From: Clostridia bacterium | GTDB lineage: Bacteria; Bacillota; Clostridia; Christensenellales; Aristaeellaceae | Length of the DNA: 64,000 nt | Assembly: GCA_017395065.1 (NCBI GenBank) | Contig: JAFPWH010000024.1 | Coordinates: 1 to 64,000 of the forward strand | Direction: 5' to 3' | Part shown: positions 32,110 to 40,521 of the stretch, in pieces | Layout of the letters: each line of letters opens with the position of its first letter | Position numbering within the stretch: the stretch's first letter is position 1 | Notes under the pieces: model-generated | The model's input: the letters and a program-made list of their open reading frames with translations, nothing else | What the model was told of the DNA's origin: nothing | Databases searched by the model: none | Program-made: the position numbers and the translations under genes

Positions 32110-33858
32110 TTACCGGACGATCTGATACAGTACGTACTCTCCGGGCATCGTCCTTGCTTCGAACACCGTCTCGTCCGCCTTCGCATACAGGGGAGAGAGG
32201 GTCTTTTTCTGCACGGGCAGGAAGAGCTTTTCGGCCTTGCCCTTTACATGGATGTGAATGCTGTCCGGCTGAGCGGCGCTCGTCACGTACTGATAGAGGA
32301 TGAAGCTGTCGTTGTCGTAGGTGAACACGCTCGTGCCGGAAGCGGAGTCGGTATAGACGGCGGTGTTCAATTCGCGGCGAAGGCGCGTTAGCACCTCGCG
32401 GGGCAGCTTGTACAGATCGGGGAAGGAATCCGGGATCGTGAGGGTGTAGAGCTTACCCTTACCGTAGGTGTCCATAAGCAACAGGCCGAAGCTCTCCTCG
32501 CCGCCGGCGGCCTTTACGACGGCCCAGGTCGCGTTGTTTCGGAACTCGCACACGGGAATGGTGATCTCCTCGCATCCGCGGGGATAGGTGACCGTGACCG
32601 GGCGTGTCGCCTGCTCCACGCGGTATAAGGAGCAGCGAGCCTTCCGCCCGTTCATGCTTACGGAGGTCATGGCGCTTAAACCCTTGGGCAGCATAACCTC
32701 GACAAAGCCGCTCGTGATCACGGCTTTTCCGCCCGCGGAGACGAAGCGGTCCAGCTTTGCGAGAATATCTTCGTCACAGGCCGCGGCGCGGGTCAAAAGC
32801 ATAACTTCCGCGTCCTCGGGGAAATACGGGGTGCAGACGACGTTAAAGCCGCACATGCCCAGAAAGTCCTGCACGTTGTCCTCGCCCTGGCTGTCGTCCG
32901 GCAGGTAGCACCGAATTCCCGTGGGCTTTCCGGCGTGGTCCAATACGTCGTCCAGCCTGTCCAGCTGGAAGCCCAGCGCCGGCACGTTCATCCTGTTTAC
33001 GAGCGCCTGGAAGCAGAACATCATCATTTCCTTCGGCTTCGAAAACGCGGTCAGGTACGCCTGCTCCAGATACTGCTCCGTGATGTGCAGGTCGAACGGA
33101 TCGAACCAGCCGCCGCCGTTGTGCCCCGGCCACATGTTTTCGAAATAGGTCATCAGGGAGTAGCTTAGGTACCTTGGCAGATGCTGATCCGTGGTCACGG
33201 TGTCGCGGGCTTCGGTGCCGGTGTAGATGTTGTCGAAAAGCCTTCTCTGCGCTTTGGGGTTGTAGCCGGTCTGCTGATAGCTTTCGGCCCAGTTGGGGTA
33301 TTTGATCGTGATTTTGATGTTCGGGTTTTCGCGCTTAGCGGGCGCGATGATCGTTTCGCGGCTCACCTTCTCCATGAGAGAGAGGCGGTATTCCTTCCAG
33401 CTTCCGTCTGTTATGCCGTGGGACGCGTTGTAGGCGTCCTTCTCTTTGCGGCACTTCTCGCAGGTGCAGTTCGTGAAAAAGAAGTCGTCGATGATGAATT
33501 CGTCAAAGTGCCTGCCCAGAAAAGCGCAGGCTTCGGTCAGCTGCCCGAGCATTTTTTCGTCGTTGTAGCATACGGTGTCGAACAGGCGCTGCTTGGGCTC
33601 GTCGCCTTCGGGCGTCGGCATCGTCGTGGTCAGACCGCCCGCGACCTCCACGCCGTGCTTTTCGAATACCCTCTTGCACATTTCGACCTGCGCTTCGCTT
33701 GCGAAAACGCCGCCCCGGAAGCGCTCGAGGTATACCTTGTCGGGGCGCATATAGCGCTCGAAAAAAGTGATTTCCTTTTCCAGCTGTTCCTCGCCCGTGC
33801 GCGCTGTGGCCTGCGCGACGAAGTAGTACACGAGCTTAAAGTTTCTGTAGTTGCCCAT
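32110..33858 (-). CDS. uncharacterised GH42-like protein (TIM barrel plus GATase-like domain)
   Basis: This 582-residue cytoplasmic protein begins with a TIM-barrel-like region (1-about 330) that includes FDEFIIDDFFFTNCTCEKCRKEK. That acidic strand is followed by a CxCxxC cluster suited to zinc. Residues about 340-440 (GIRCYLPDDSQGEDNVQDFLGMCGFNVVC..., AGGKAVITSGF) look like the class I GATase-like trimerisation domain of GH42 beta-galactosidases. The C-terminus is beta-rich. I do not recognise the exact family; a glycosidase acting on oligosaccharides is the likeliest guess. ATG with GGAGG upstream. The GT gene lies 36 bases upstream on the same strand. Confidence 0.6.
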   Translation of the reverse strand: MGNYRNFKLVYYFVAQATARTGEEQLEKEITFFERYMRPDKVYLERFRGGVFASEAQVEMCKRVFEKHGVEVAGGLTTTMPTPEGDEPKQRLFDTVCYNDEKMLGQLTEACAFLGRHFDEFIIDDFFFTNCTCEKCRKEKDAYNASHGITDGSWKEYRLSLMEKVSRETIIAPAKRENPNIKITIKYPNWAESYQQTGYNPKAQRRLFDNIYTGTEARDTVTTDQHLPRYLSYSLMTYFENMWPGHNGGGWFDPFDLHITEQYLEQAYLTAFSKPKEMMMFCFQALVNRMNVPALGFQLDRLDDVLDHAGKPTGIRCYLPDDSQGEDNVQDFLGMCGFNVVCTPYFPEDAEVMLLTRAAACDEDILAKLDRFVSAGGKAVITSGFVEVMLPKGLSAMTSVSMNGRKARCSLYRVEQATRPVTVTYPRGCEEITIPVCEFRNNATWAVVKAAGGEESFGLLLMDTYGKGKLYTLTIPDSFPDLYKLPREVLTRLRRELNTAVYTDSASGTSVFTYDNDSFILYQYVTSAAQPDSIHIHVKGKAEKLFLPVQKKTLSPLYAKADETVFEARTMPGEYVLYQIVR

Positions 33859-33894
33859 ATGTGGAATAACCTCCGTATGGTTTATTGAGGTCTG

Positions 33895-36800
33895 TCAGAT
33901 CTGCAGCGCAAAGTTGTACCAGTCGAACCAGCGCAGCTTCATCGCGTAGGAGTAACTGCAGGAATAGCCGGATTCAAGCGGATAGAACGCGATAAACAAT
34001 ACCAGCGCAAGCCCCACGATCACGGCTGCCGTGATCATTGCGCCTTTTCTGTGCCTTTGCGAAAGATAGTCGAGCGCGAGCACGGTCGCTAAGATGATGA
34101 AGGGCACGCTCGTAAAGTAGTGATAGATATAGGTGGACCTCGGCACGAGCACCCAGGGCAGATACTGGCTGGCAAAACCGACCAGCAGTATAAGAAGCCG
34201 CATGTCTTTTTTCTTTTGCATCGCGAACAGCCCGGCGCAGACGACCATCGCAAAGATGCCCGTCCACCACACGGCGGGATTGCCCATCAGCGAAATGGAA
34301 GAGACCACACCCTGACCCGTGAATGCCGTATCGGAGGAGAAGTACCACATGGGCCAGACGATCAGCGGCCACTCGTACCAGGGCGACTTGAAATAGTGCG
34401 TGTCCGTGATGTTGCTGTGGTAGGAATACATCTGCTCCTGAAGCGCCCATACGCGCTCTATGCTGAGCCCGCCGCTTTCGGCAAAGTGCCAGTAATAGCT
34501 GTAATAGTAGATCAGCGCGGGCACGCACACGAACATCACGAGGCAAAAGTCCAGTAAAACGAACAGCCTGCTCCAGAATACCGGCAGATCGCTTTCGACG
34601 TTTTGCCATTTGAGGCGTCGGTATTCACGGATGCTCATGCCGACCTTGACGAAGAACAGCACGGCAAGCCCAGCGCTTGCGTAGATGCCCGTCCACTTGC
34701 TTGCCCAGCTGAGCCCCATGCTTATGCCCGATAGCCCGAGCGGGATCAACGCCTTCAAAAGGCTGCCCTGAACGAGATCGCGCTTAAAGAACAGGATCAT
34801 GAACAGGTACATCAGCATGATGAAAAATACCGCGTACGTGTCCACCGTGGCGATGCGCGTCTGCGTGAAATGCATGGAGTCGAGGGAAAGAAGCAGCATC
34901 GCAGTGAACGCCCACTTCTTTTTACCCGTCAGCGCCTTTACCAGCAGGTACATAAGCGGCAGCATCAGCGCGCCGAACAGCGTCCCCGAGAAGCGCCAGC
35001 CAAACGGGGTCATGCCGAAAAGCTTTATGCCGACGGCGATGATCAGTTTGCCAAGATGCGGGTGCGACCATTCGAGGATGTGGCTGCTTTCGTACCCGTT
35101 CAAAAGCTCGTAGGCGGTGCGGGCGTGGTAGATCTCGTCGAAATACATGCCGTTATAGTAGCTTGGATAGGCGGCGACCTTGTCCTGCTCGTCGATCAGC
35201 GCGGCGTAATCCGCGCCTTCCAGAGAGCCGCTCACCGAGGAGACCGGCAGGGGCTTTCCGTTTTCGTCAAGGAACGCCACCTCGCAGAAGATCATCTTTT
35301 GCGTCGCGACTTTGCTTACGTAGCTTTCGTCGGCCACGGTAAAGCGCACGTAGCGCGAGGTCTGCAGGGGATAGGCGTCTTCCGACGTGCGGAAGGTGAA
35401 GGAGGCGGGGTCTTCGCCCTGCGCAGCGGAAGCGCCGCCGAATGCGTCGCTGAAAGAGCCGTTTACGTAGTTTTTGGGCGTAAACCAGATCCACTTGTAC
35501 ATGTCGCCCTCGCCGTATTCGGCGGCGAACTCCCGCGTCCAGTTCTCGCCGTCGTTGGAGAGGGAAACGTTGAAGTAATTGCTGCTGATGCCGCCGAAAT
35601 AGGTTAGGCGGTATGTGCGCACCTGCCCAAGATCGAACACGATCTGCTCGTTTTTCTGCCTCGTCTGATAAAAGCTGACGGGGGAATCCGCTTCGCCCAG
35701 ATTCAGGAAAGCGGCAAACGAATACAGGACCGTGACGCCCAGCACGAGGCCGATCTCCAGGGGCCTTTTGATCTTTCCGCCCGCGCTTTCGGCTTTGAAC
35801 GCCCTTATGCGCCTTCCGCAGGTCAGGTCGAAGGCCGTCCAGCTGATCAGGAGCGTCGCAGCGATGTTGAGCGCGGCAACCAGGTTATTATAGCTCTGCT
35901 CGCTGCCCTGCAGCTGCCCCATGGCTTCGTACTCGCCCCATTCCAGAACGAGCGCGATGTTCAAAAACTGCGTGAAGGTGACGATCAGGAAATACCAGAT
36001 CAGGCGTCTGTCCCGGAACTGATAGTACGCAAGCAGCGACAAAAGCAGCGCAGGGAAGAGGTACCTTTCGTGCATCATTGGCGCGAAAGTATACAGTATA
36101 CTTATCAGCACCGTGCCCGCCAGCGCCAGATTGTTCCTTACGGGGCGCAACACTCTTTTCGCCGGCTTTCCGCCCGTCTTCCTTACACGGCGCATCTTTG
36201 AGCCGATCAGCACGTACGCGGAATAAACATACGCCGCGGCGAACATGAACCACGCGAAGAAGCGGAAGCGGTCGGCGCCGTTTCCCTCCATGCTTGCCCA
36301 GTTTTTGCCCTGCAGAACGTAGACGTTGCAGGCGTTGATGGTCATGTATTTGTAGCTCATGGCCGTGCCGGTGAGCTTCGTATAGAGCCATTTGAACGTA
36401 TAGAACGCTGTGTTCGTTTCGCCGTTGTACCTGGCCTCGAAATACGCAAAGGGGAAGCTTACAAAAAACAGCACCAGCACCGCTGCGCGTAAGCCCATCA
36501 GGGCTCTTAATAGGCCTTTGCGGCTTTGCAGGCAGTCTGCGACGACGCAGAGCAGCCCGATCGGGCCGAACATCAGCGCCTGCGGCTTTGTGAGGATCGC
36601 AAGCGCGTAGACGGGCAAGGAAAGATCCCATCTGCCCTTCATGCCGAAGTAGACGCTCACGATCAGAAGGAGCGCAAGCAGACTGTCCACCTGTCCCCAG
36701 GCGGCGCTGTCGAAGATGTAAGCGGGATTGAGCGCGATGAAGGCGCAAAGCAGCACCGCCCAGGGCGCGCCCAATTTCCTGCGCGTGATCGAATAGATGA

Positions 36801-37911
36801 AGCGCGCGGAAAGCGAGTCGCAAAGGATCGGTATCAGCTTGATCAAAAACACGTGGTCGGGGGAATTGTATTCGACGCCGAAGAGATAGCGCAGCGCGTC
36901 CACGCCGCCAAGCAGCATCATGTAGAAGGGCGGATAGTCGTGAAACCCGTCGTCGGCGTAAAAGCGGAAGCCCTGCTCCCTGAAGTGGTTGCCCCAGTAC
37001 AGGAAACAGTCGATGTCGTTTTTGTAGCCCCTGACCGCGTAGGCGTAATACAGCCTGATCGCAAACGCCGCGCCCAGCACCAATACCAGCGCCGCGGATT
37101 CGAGCACGACCGCCCGGACATACAGACCGCGGGTATTTTGCTCGATCGGGTTTTTTGCCTTGTGTCCGTGCCACTTGACGAACAGATAGCCCTGCACGAA
37201 CAGGAAAAGGCACGCAAGTGCCATGATGAACAATTTGAACGGCTGCCTTTCGGGCAGCGCGCGGCCGGTATCCGAAGCAAACTCGCTGTCTTCGCCGTCC
37301 CAGTCCTCGTCGTCCCAATCTTCGTCGGGAAAGGAAGCGACGTAGGGCGCGTAGGTGCTCAAGTCGTACACCTTCGCTGCGCCCGTATCCTCCGCCTTGC
37401 TGAGGCTTACGTCTTTAAACCACGCGCGGCCGACGCCGTCGCCGCTGAAGCCGCCGATCCGCAAAGCGACGACGACCTCGGTCTGATCCTTCGCGGTCTT
37501 CCCGTAAAGCGTCACGGTCTGCCACGAGCCCTGCGTGTCGTAGACGGACTCGCTGTAAGCGCCCGTATTGAAAAAACTTATGTTTGCTCCCCGCGCGTTG
37601 GCGCTGTAGGAGCATTCCTCCGCCCAAACGGAAGCCGTGAATTCATAGGCGGTGTCCGGCTCGACCTTCACCGTCTGTATCCACCTTGCGTCGTTGGAAA
37701 GGCCGGAATCGATGAAAAGACAGCTGCAGCCGTCCTTTTCCTCCATGCCGAAGACGCTCGCGTTTTTGTCCCACGCGTCCGCCTGCCAGGAAGAAATGCT
37801 GCCGGACAGGTCCTCGTTGAATTCGGGGTTTTTTATCAGGTTTTCGGCGCTTACAGTAAGAAAGGCCGAAAGCAGAAGGGCCCATAACAGTGTAAGCAGC
37901 TTCTTTTTCAT
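33895..37911 (-). CDS. double GT-C glycosyltransferase fusion with PMT-like C-terminal unit
   Basis: The product is 1338 residues: signal or first helix (1-22); a CBM4/9-like sandwich (about 24-175: LIKNPEFNEDLSGSISSWQ, RAWFKDVSL); an acidic linker (DEDWDDEDWDGED). The first GT-C unit has about ten membrane helices, with the catalytic-loop-like RGYKNDIDCFLYW and LTKPQALMFGPIGL. A discoidin-like extracellular domain follows (about 740-905: IVFDLGQVRTYRLTYFGG). A second GT-C unit is PMT/GT39-like, with FDEIYHARTAYELL, EWSHPHLGK and about eight helices. It probably transfers lipid-linked sugars to extracytoplasmic proteins or polymers. ATG with AAGGAAAAAAT upstream. PMT similarity is confident; pairing with a second GT-C in one chain is unusual. 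Confidence 0.85.
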   Translation of the reverse strand: MKKKLLTLLWALLLSAFLTVSAENLIKNPEFNEDLSGSISSWQADAWDKNASVFGMEEKDGCSCLFIDSGLSNDARWIQTVKVEPDTAYEFTASVWAEECSYSANARGANISFFNTGAYSESVYDTQGSWQTVTLYGKTAKDQTEVVVALRIGGFSGDGVGRAWFKDVSLSKAEDTGAAKVYDLSTYAPYVASFPDEDWDDEDWDGEDSEFASDTGRALPERQPFKLFIMALACLFLFVQGYLFVKWHGHKAKNPIEQNTRGLYVRAVVLESAALVLVLGAAFAIRLYYAYAVRGYKNDIDCFLYWGNHFREQGFRFYADDGFHDYPPFYMMLLGGVDALRYLFGVEYNSPDHVFLIKLIPILCDSLSARFIYSITRRKLGAPWAVLLCAFIALNPAYIFDSAAWGQVDSLLALLLIVSVYFGMKGRWDLSLPVYALAILTKPQALMFGPIGLLCVVADCLQSRKGLLRALMGLRAAVLVLFFVSFPFAYFEARYNGETNTAFYTFKWLYTKLTGTAMSYKYMTINACNVYVLQGKNWASMEGNGADRFRFFAWFMFAAAYVYSAYVLIGSKMRRVRKTGGKPAKRVLRPVRNNLALAGTVLISILYTFAPMMHERYLFPALLLSLLAYYQFRDRRLIWYFLIVTFTQFLNIALVLEWGEYEAMGQLQGSEQSYNNLVAALNIAATLLISWTAFDLTCGRRIRAFKAESAGGKIKRPLEIGLVLGVTVLYSFAAFLNLGEADSPVSFYQTRQKNEQIVFDLGQVRTYRLTYFGGISSNYFNVSLSNDGENWTREFAAEYGEGDMYKWIWFTPKNYVNGSFSDAFGGASAAQGEDPASFTFRTSEDAYPLQTSRYVRFTVADESYVSKVATQKMIFCEVAFLDENGKPLPVSSVSGSLEGADYAALIDEQDKVAAYPSYYNGMYFDEIYHARTAYELLNGYESSHILEWSHPHLGKLIIAVGIKLFGMTPFGWRFSGTLFGALMLPLMYLLVKALTGKKKWAFTAMLLLSLDSMHFTQTRIATVDTYAVFFIMLMYLFMILFFKRDLVQGSLLKALIPLGLSGISMGLSWASKWTGIYASAGLAVLFFVKVGMSIREYRRLKWQNVESDLPVFWSRLFVLLDFCLVMFVCVPALIYYYSYYWHFAESGGLSIERVWALQEQMYSYHSNITDTHYFKSPWYEWPLIVWPMWYFSSDTAFTGQGVVSSISLMGNPAVWWTGIFAMVVCAGLFAMQKKKDMRLLILLVGFASQYLPWVLVPRSTYIYHYFTSVPFIILATVLALDYLSQRHRKGAMITAAVIVGLALVLFIAFYPLESGYSCSYSYAMKLRWFDWYNFALQI

Positions 37912-37990
37912 ATTTTTTCCTTTCCGATGCCCGTTGGGCAGAAAGAGCGTGATTCGATATTTGTTTTTGCGGACCGTGCCCGCACCGTCC

Positions 37991-38344
37991 TTAACGGCGG
38001 CTTGCGTCGAAGGCGGCCTTTATGTATTTGATCTCCGTACCGCTTATCGCCGCCACGTCGAAGCGCATGCGGCTGTCAAGCAGGCCGTTCTTTTTCAGAT
38101 ACCCGGTCGCGGCGAAGATGATCGCGCGCTGCTTGGCGGGCGTCACGGCCTCTTCGGGCCGTCCCTTCGCGTCGCTCTCGCGCGCCTTGACCTCTATGAA
38201 AACGGTGACGTCTCCGTCTTTTGCGATGATGTCTATCTCCTCGCGCCCGAAACGGTAGTTGCGTGCGACGATCTTCATTCCCTGTTCCTGAATATAGGCG
38301 GCGGCGAAATCCTCGCCCTGACTGCCGGACAGACGGGTGTTCAT
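37991..38344 (-). CDS. yraN: YraN family protein (UPF0102, endonuclease-like fold)
   Basis: This 117-residue member of the UPF0102 family has the nuclease-like core G-x(2)-GEDFAAAYIQEQG, RNYRFGREEIDIIAKDG and VFIEVKARES, with the D/E-x-K motif residues. Biochemical function is not established in general. It forms the usual Firmicutes block with rnhB four bases upstream, then rbgA and rplS. Confidence 0.9.
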   Translation of the reverse strand: MNTRLSGSQGEDFAAAYIQEQGMKIVARNYRFGREEIDIIAKDGDVTVFIEVKARESDAKGRPEEAVTPAKQRAIIFAATGYLKKNGLLDSRMRFDVAAISGTEIKYIKAAFDASRR

Positions 38345-38348
38345 CAGC

Positions 38349-38984
38349 CTATGCCTCCGAAACGAATTTCTGTATGAAGCTCAGCCTGTGAAGCGGGCAG
38401 GGGCCGAGCTCTTTGATCGCGCGAATGTGCTCGGCAGTGCCGTAGCCCTTGTTCGCCGCAAAGTTGTAGCCGGGATATTTCTTGTCCGCTTCCAGCATGA
38501 ACGCGTCCCTTTCGACCTTTGCCACGATGGAAGCTGCCGCGATCATGAAGCTCATCGCGTCGCCGTGCAGTATGCTTTTGTGGGGGCAGGGGAGGCGCAG
38601 CCCGTCCACCGCGTCGATCAGAATCACGTCGCCGTCAAAACCGCCCGCGCATTCCTCCATGGCTTTCTTTGTCGCGTTCAGTATGTTGATTCGGTCGATC
38701 TCGTCCTGCCATATCCACGCCGTTTTGACGTAGGACGCGTTTTCGACGATTTTCGGATAGAGCTCCAAGCGCTGTTTCTCGCTGAGCTTTTTGGAATCGT
38801 CTACGCCCGGAATCAGTTTGTCCATTGGGATCGAAACGCAGGCGGTCACGACGGGCCCGGCCAGGGGACCGCGTCCGACCTCGTCGATCCCGGCGAGCAC
38901 GAGCGTGCGGCCGGCATCGGCGATCAGCTGCTTTTCCGTTAGCGTCATTCGCTCAAGCTTTTCTTCGCTGCTCTCTCTTGCCAT
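38349..38984 (-). CDS. rnhB: ribonuclease HII
   Basis: This 211-residue RNase HII removes RNA from RNA-DNA hybrids and single ribonucleotides. Catalytic acidic residues are in LAGIDEVGRGPLAGPVV, VILIDAVDGL and the later MSFMIAAASIVAKVERD; the YPGYNFAANKGYGTAEH segment is the C-terminal signature. The N-terminal extension (MARESSEEKLERMT) is typical of clostridial forms. One base separates it from rbgA. Confidence 0.95.
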   Translation of the reverse strand: MARESSEEKLERMTLTEKQLIADAGRTLVLAGIDEVGRGPLAGPVVTACVSIPMDKLIPGVDDSKKLSEKQRLELYPKIVENASYVKTAWIWQDEIDRINILNATKKAMEECAGGFDGDVILIDAVDGLRLPCPHKSILHGDAMSFMIAAASIVAKVERDAFMLEADKKYPGYNFAANKGYGTAEHIRAIKELGPCPLHRLSFIQKFVSEA

Positions 38985-38985
38985 A

Positions 38986-39867
38986 TCACTTGTCCGGTCT
39001 TTCCAGGCTGATTTTGCCCGTCTTGCCGCCCCTGAACTCGTCGAGCGCCACCTGCGACAGGCGCAGCGTGTCGTATCTTCCGCCGGGCAGCAGAAAGCCC
39101 CTGCCCCTGCAGCAGGCTTCCAGCAGGCTGTCCCTGTCGAGGCCGATCTCGCCTTCCTTCAGTTTGTAGCGCTGGGTGACGCCCTCGGGATATAGGACGC
39201 CGAGCACCGTCAAAAGTTCCCCGGCGAGGCGCTCCGTGTCCATCACCTCGTCCTTGATGGACCCCAGAAAAGCCAGGCGGAAGGCAGTCCTTTCGTCGTC
39301 GATTTTCGGCCACAGCATGCCGGGCGTGTCGAGCAGTTCAAGGTAGGGGTTGATCTTGACCCATTGGTTGGAGCGGGTGACGCCGGGCCTGTCTGCGGTC
39401 TTTGTTATCGCCTGTCCCTTGAGGGCGTTTATGAACGTGGATTTGCCCACGTTCGGGATACCGACCACCATCACGCGCACGGTCTTGTTCGCGCCGCGCT
39501 CCTGCATCCTTTTTACTTTCGGCATGACGGCCGTTTCGATCAGGCGGAAGATCTCCTTCGTCTTTCCGCCGGTCGACTGGTATTTGATCGCGGTAAGGCC
39601 CTTTGACCTGAAAAAGTTAAGCCACTCCCGCGTGACCGCTTCGTCCGCGAGGTCCGCCTTGTTCAATACGAGGATGTGCGCCTTGTGCCCCGCAAGATGC
39701 ATCAGTACGGGGTTCCTCGTGGCCTGCGGGGCTCTGGCGTCGCACAGCTCGATGACGGCGTCGACGCTCTTGATCTGGGTCTCCAGAAGGCGCTTCGTTT
39801 TTGCCATGTGTCCCGGAAACCAGGAGATGGCGGTGTTTGCAAATTCCTGTCCTTCGCCTTCGCGCAT
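38986..39867 (-). CDS. rbgA: ribosome biogenesis GTPase RbgA (YlqF)
   Basis: This circularly permuted GTPase of about 293 residues is needed late in 50S assembly. The motif order is G4 NKAD, G1 GIPNVGKSTFINAL, G2/G3 GVTRSNQWVKI and LLDTPGMLWP, as the permuted YlqF family requires. It begins with the conserved NTAISWFPGHMAKTKRLLE. I set the start at the ATG ending at 39867, with GAGGAA upstream; the frame is open another 42 codons but includes the rplS terminator. In other Firmicutes it also sits between rplS and rnhB. Confidence 0.94.
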   Translation of the reverse strand: MREGEGQEFANTAISWFPGHMAKTKRLLETQIKSVDAVIELCDARAPQATRNPVLMHLAGHKAHILVLNKADLADEAVTREWLNFFRSKGLTAIKYQSTGGKTKEIFRLIETAVMPKVKRMQERGANKTVRVMVVGIPNVGKSTFINALKGQAITKTADRPGVTRSNQWVKINPYLELLDTPGMLWPKIDDERTAFRLAFLGSIKDEVMDTERLAGELLTVLGVLYPEGVTQRYKLKEGEIGLDRDSLLEACCRGRGFLLPGGRYDTLRLSQVALDEFRGGKTGKISLERPDK

Positions 39868-39910
39868 GCGTTCTTCCTCACTGACACGGATGTAAACTGA
39901 AATATGTTTG

Positions 39911-39940
39911 AATAAAAAACAAAAGGCCGCATCAGCGGCC
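39911..39940 (-). terminator. rplS terminator
   Basis: The minus-strand stem GGCCGC/GCGGCC with a 4-base loop is followed by TTTTGTTTTTTATT. It lies 13 bases past the rplS stop and upstream of rbgA. Confidence 0.88.
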
Positions 39941-39952
39941 CTGTTTTGTAAG

Positions 39953-40294
39953 TTAAGCTTCCTTAACCTTTGCGGCTTTGCCGCTGCGCTCACGCAGGTA
40001 GTACAGCTTGGCGCGGCGAACCTTGCCCTTGCGGGTTACCTTGATGGAATCCACGCGGGGCGAATGCAGCGGGAACGTACGCTCCACACCTACGCCGTAG
40101 CTCGTGCGGCGAACCGTGAAGGTTTCGCGGCAGGAACCGTTGCGACGGGCGATCACGACGCCTTCATAAGCCTGCAGACGCTCACGGGTGCCTTCTACGA
40201 CCTTGACTTCGACCTTTACGGTGTCGCCGATCTTGAAAGAGGGCACATCCTTTTTGAGCTGAGCCTGCTCAATGGAACGGATAATCTCGTTCAT
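39953..40294 (-). CDS. rplS: 50S ribosomal protein L19
   Basis: This 113-residue L19 has all family landmarks: [79 protein letters not shown]. Ribosome site AAAGGAGG. It has its own promoter, a structured leader and a strong terminator, so it is mostly expressed separately from rbgA. Confidence 0.97.
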   Translation of the reverse strand: MNEIIRSIEQAQLKKDVPSFKIGDTVKVEVKVVEGTRERLQAYEGVVIARRNGSCRETFTVRRTSYGVGVERTFPLHSPRVDSIKVTRKGKVRRAKLYYLRERSGKAAKVKEA

Positions 40295-40369
40295 ACGCGA
40301 TATCCTCCTTTCCTTACAAGGGCGTTCTTGAACGGTAACTTGTCGCCAGCGGACCGCCCGATATCACAA
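40295..40369 (-). promoter_or_regulatory. rplS leader, candidate L19 autoregulatory RNA
   Basis: About 75 bases lie between the predicted transcription start and the rplS ATG. They can form a closing stem GGGCG (40320-40324 on plus) with CGCCC (40355-40359) around smaller hairpins. Ribosomal-protein leaders of this size before rplS are known in Firmicutes; I did not match a consensus exactly. Confidence 0.4.
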
Positions 40370-40374
40370 AATAC

Positions 40375-40404
40375 ATTATAACACGACGGAGAGGGCGAAT
40401 GCAA
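40375..40404 (-). promoter_or_regulatory. rplS promoter
   Basis: Minus-strand -35 TTGCAT (40399-40404) and -10 TATAAT (40375-40380), spacer 18. Confidence 0.75.
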
Positions 40405-40470
40405 GCCAAATGTATGTAAATTATTGCCGAAAAAATGTGCACGAAAGCAGGGGTTTTTGGCTCGGAAGGC

Positions 40471-40499
40471 TTGACATCCTTTCGCCGTGAGAATATGAT
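40471..40499 (+). promoter_or_regulatory. promoter of the GH94 phosphorylase gene
   Basis: TTGACA (40471-40476) and TATGAT (40494-40499), spacer 17. Transcription would start near 40506, which rules out the ATGs at 40435, 40495 and 40504 as starts and supports 40522. Confidence 0.78.
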
Positions 40500-40521
40500 T
40501 AGCATGAAAGGGGTGGTGGGC

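Noticed and set aside
36526..37887. 453-codon open frame antisense to the double GT-C gene
   Set aside because: No protein family features; opposite strand carries clear membrane and GT motifs.
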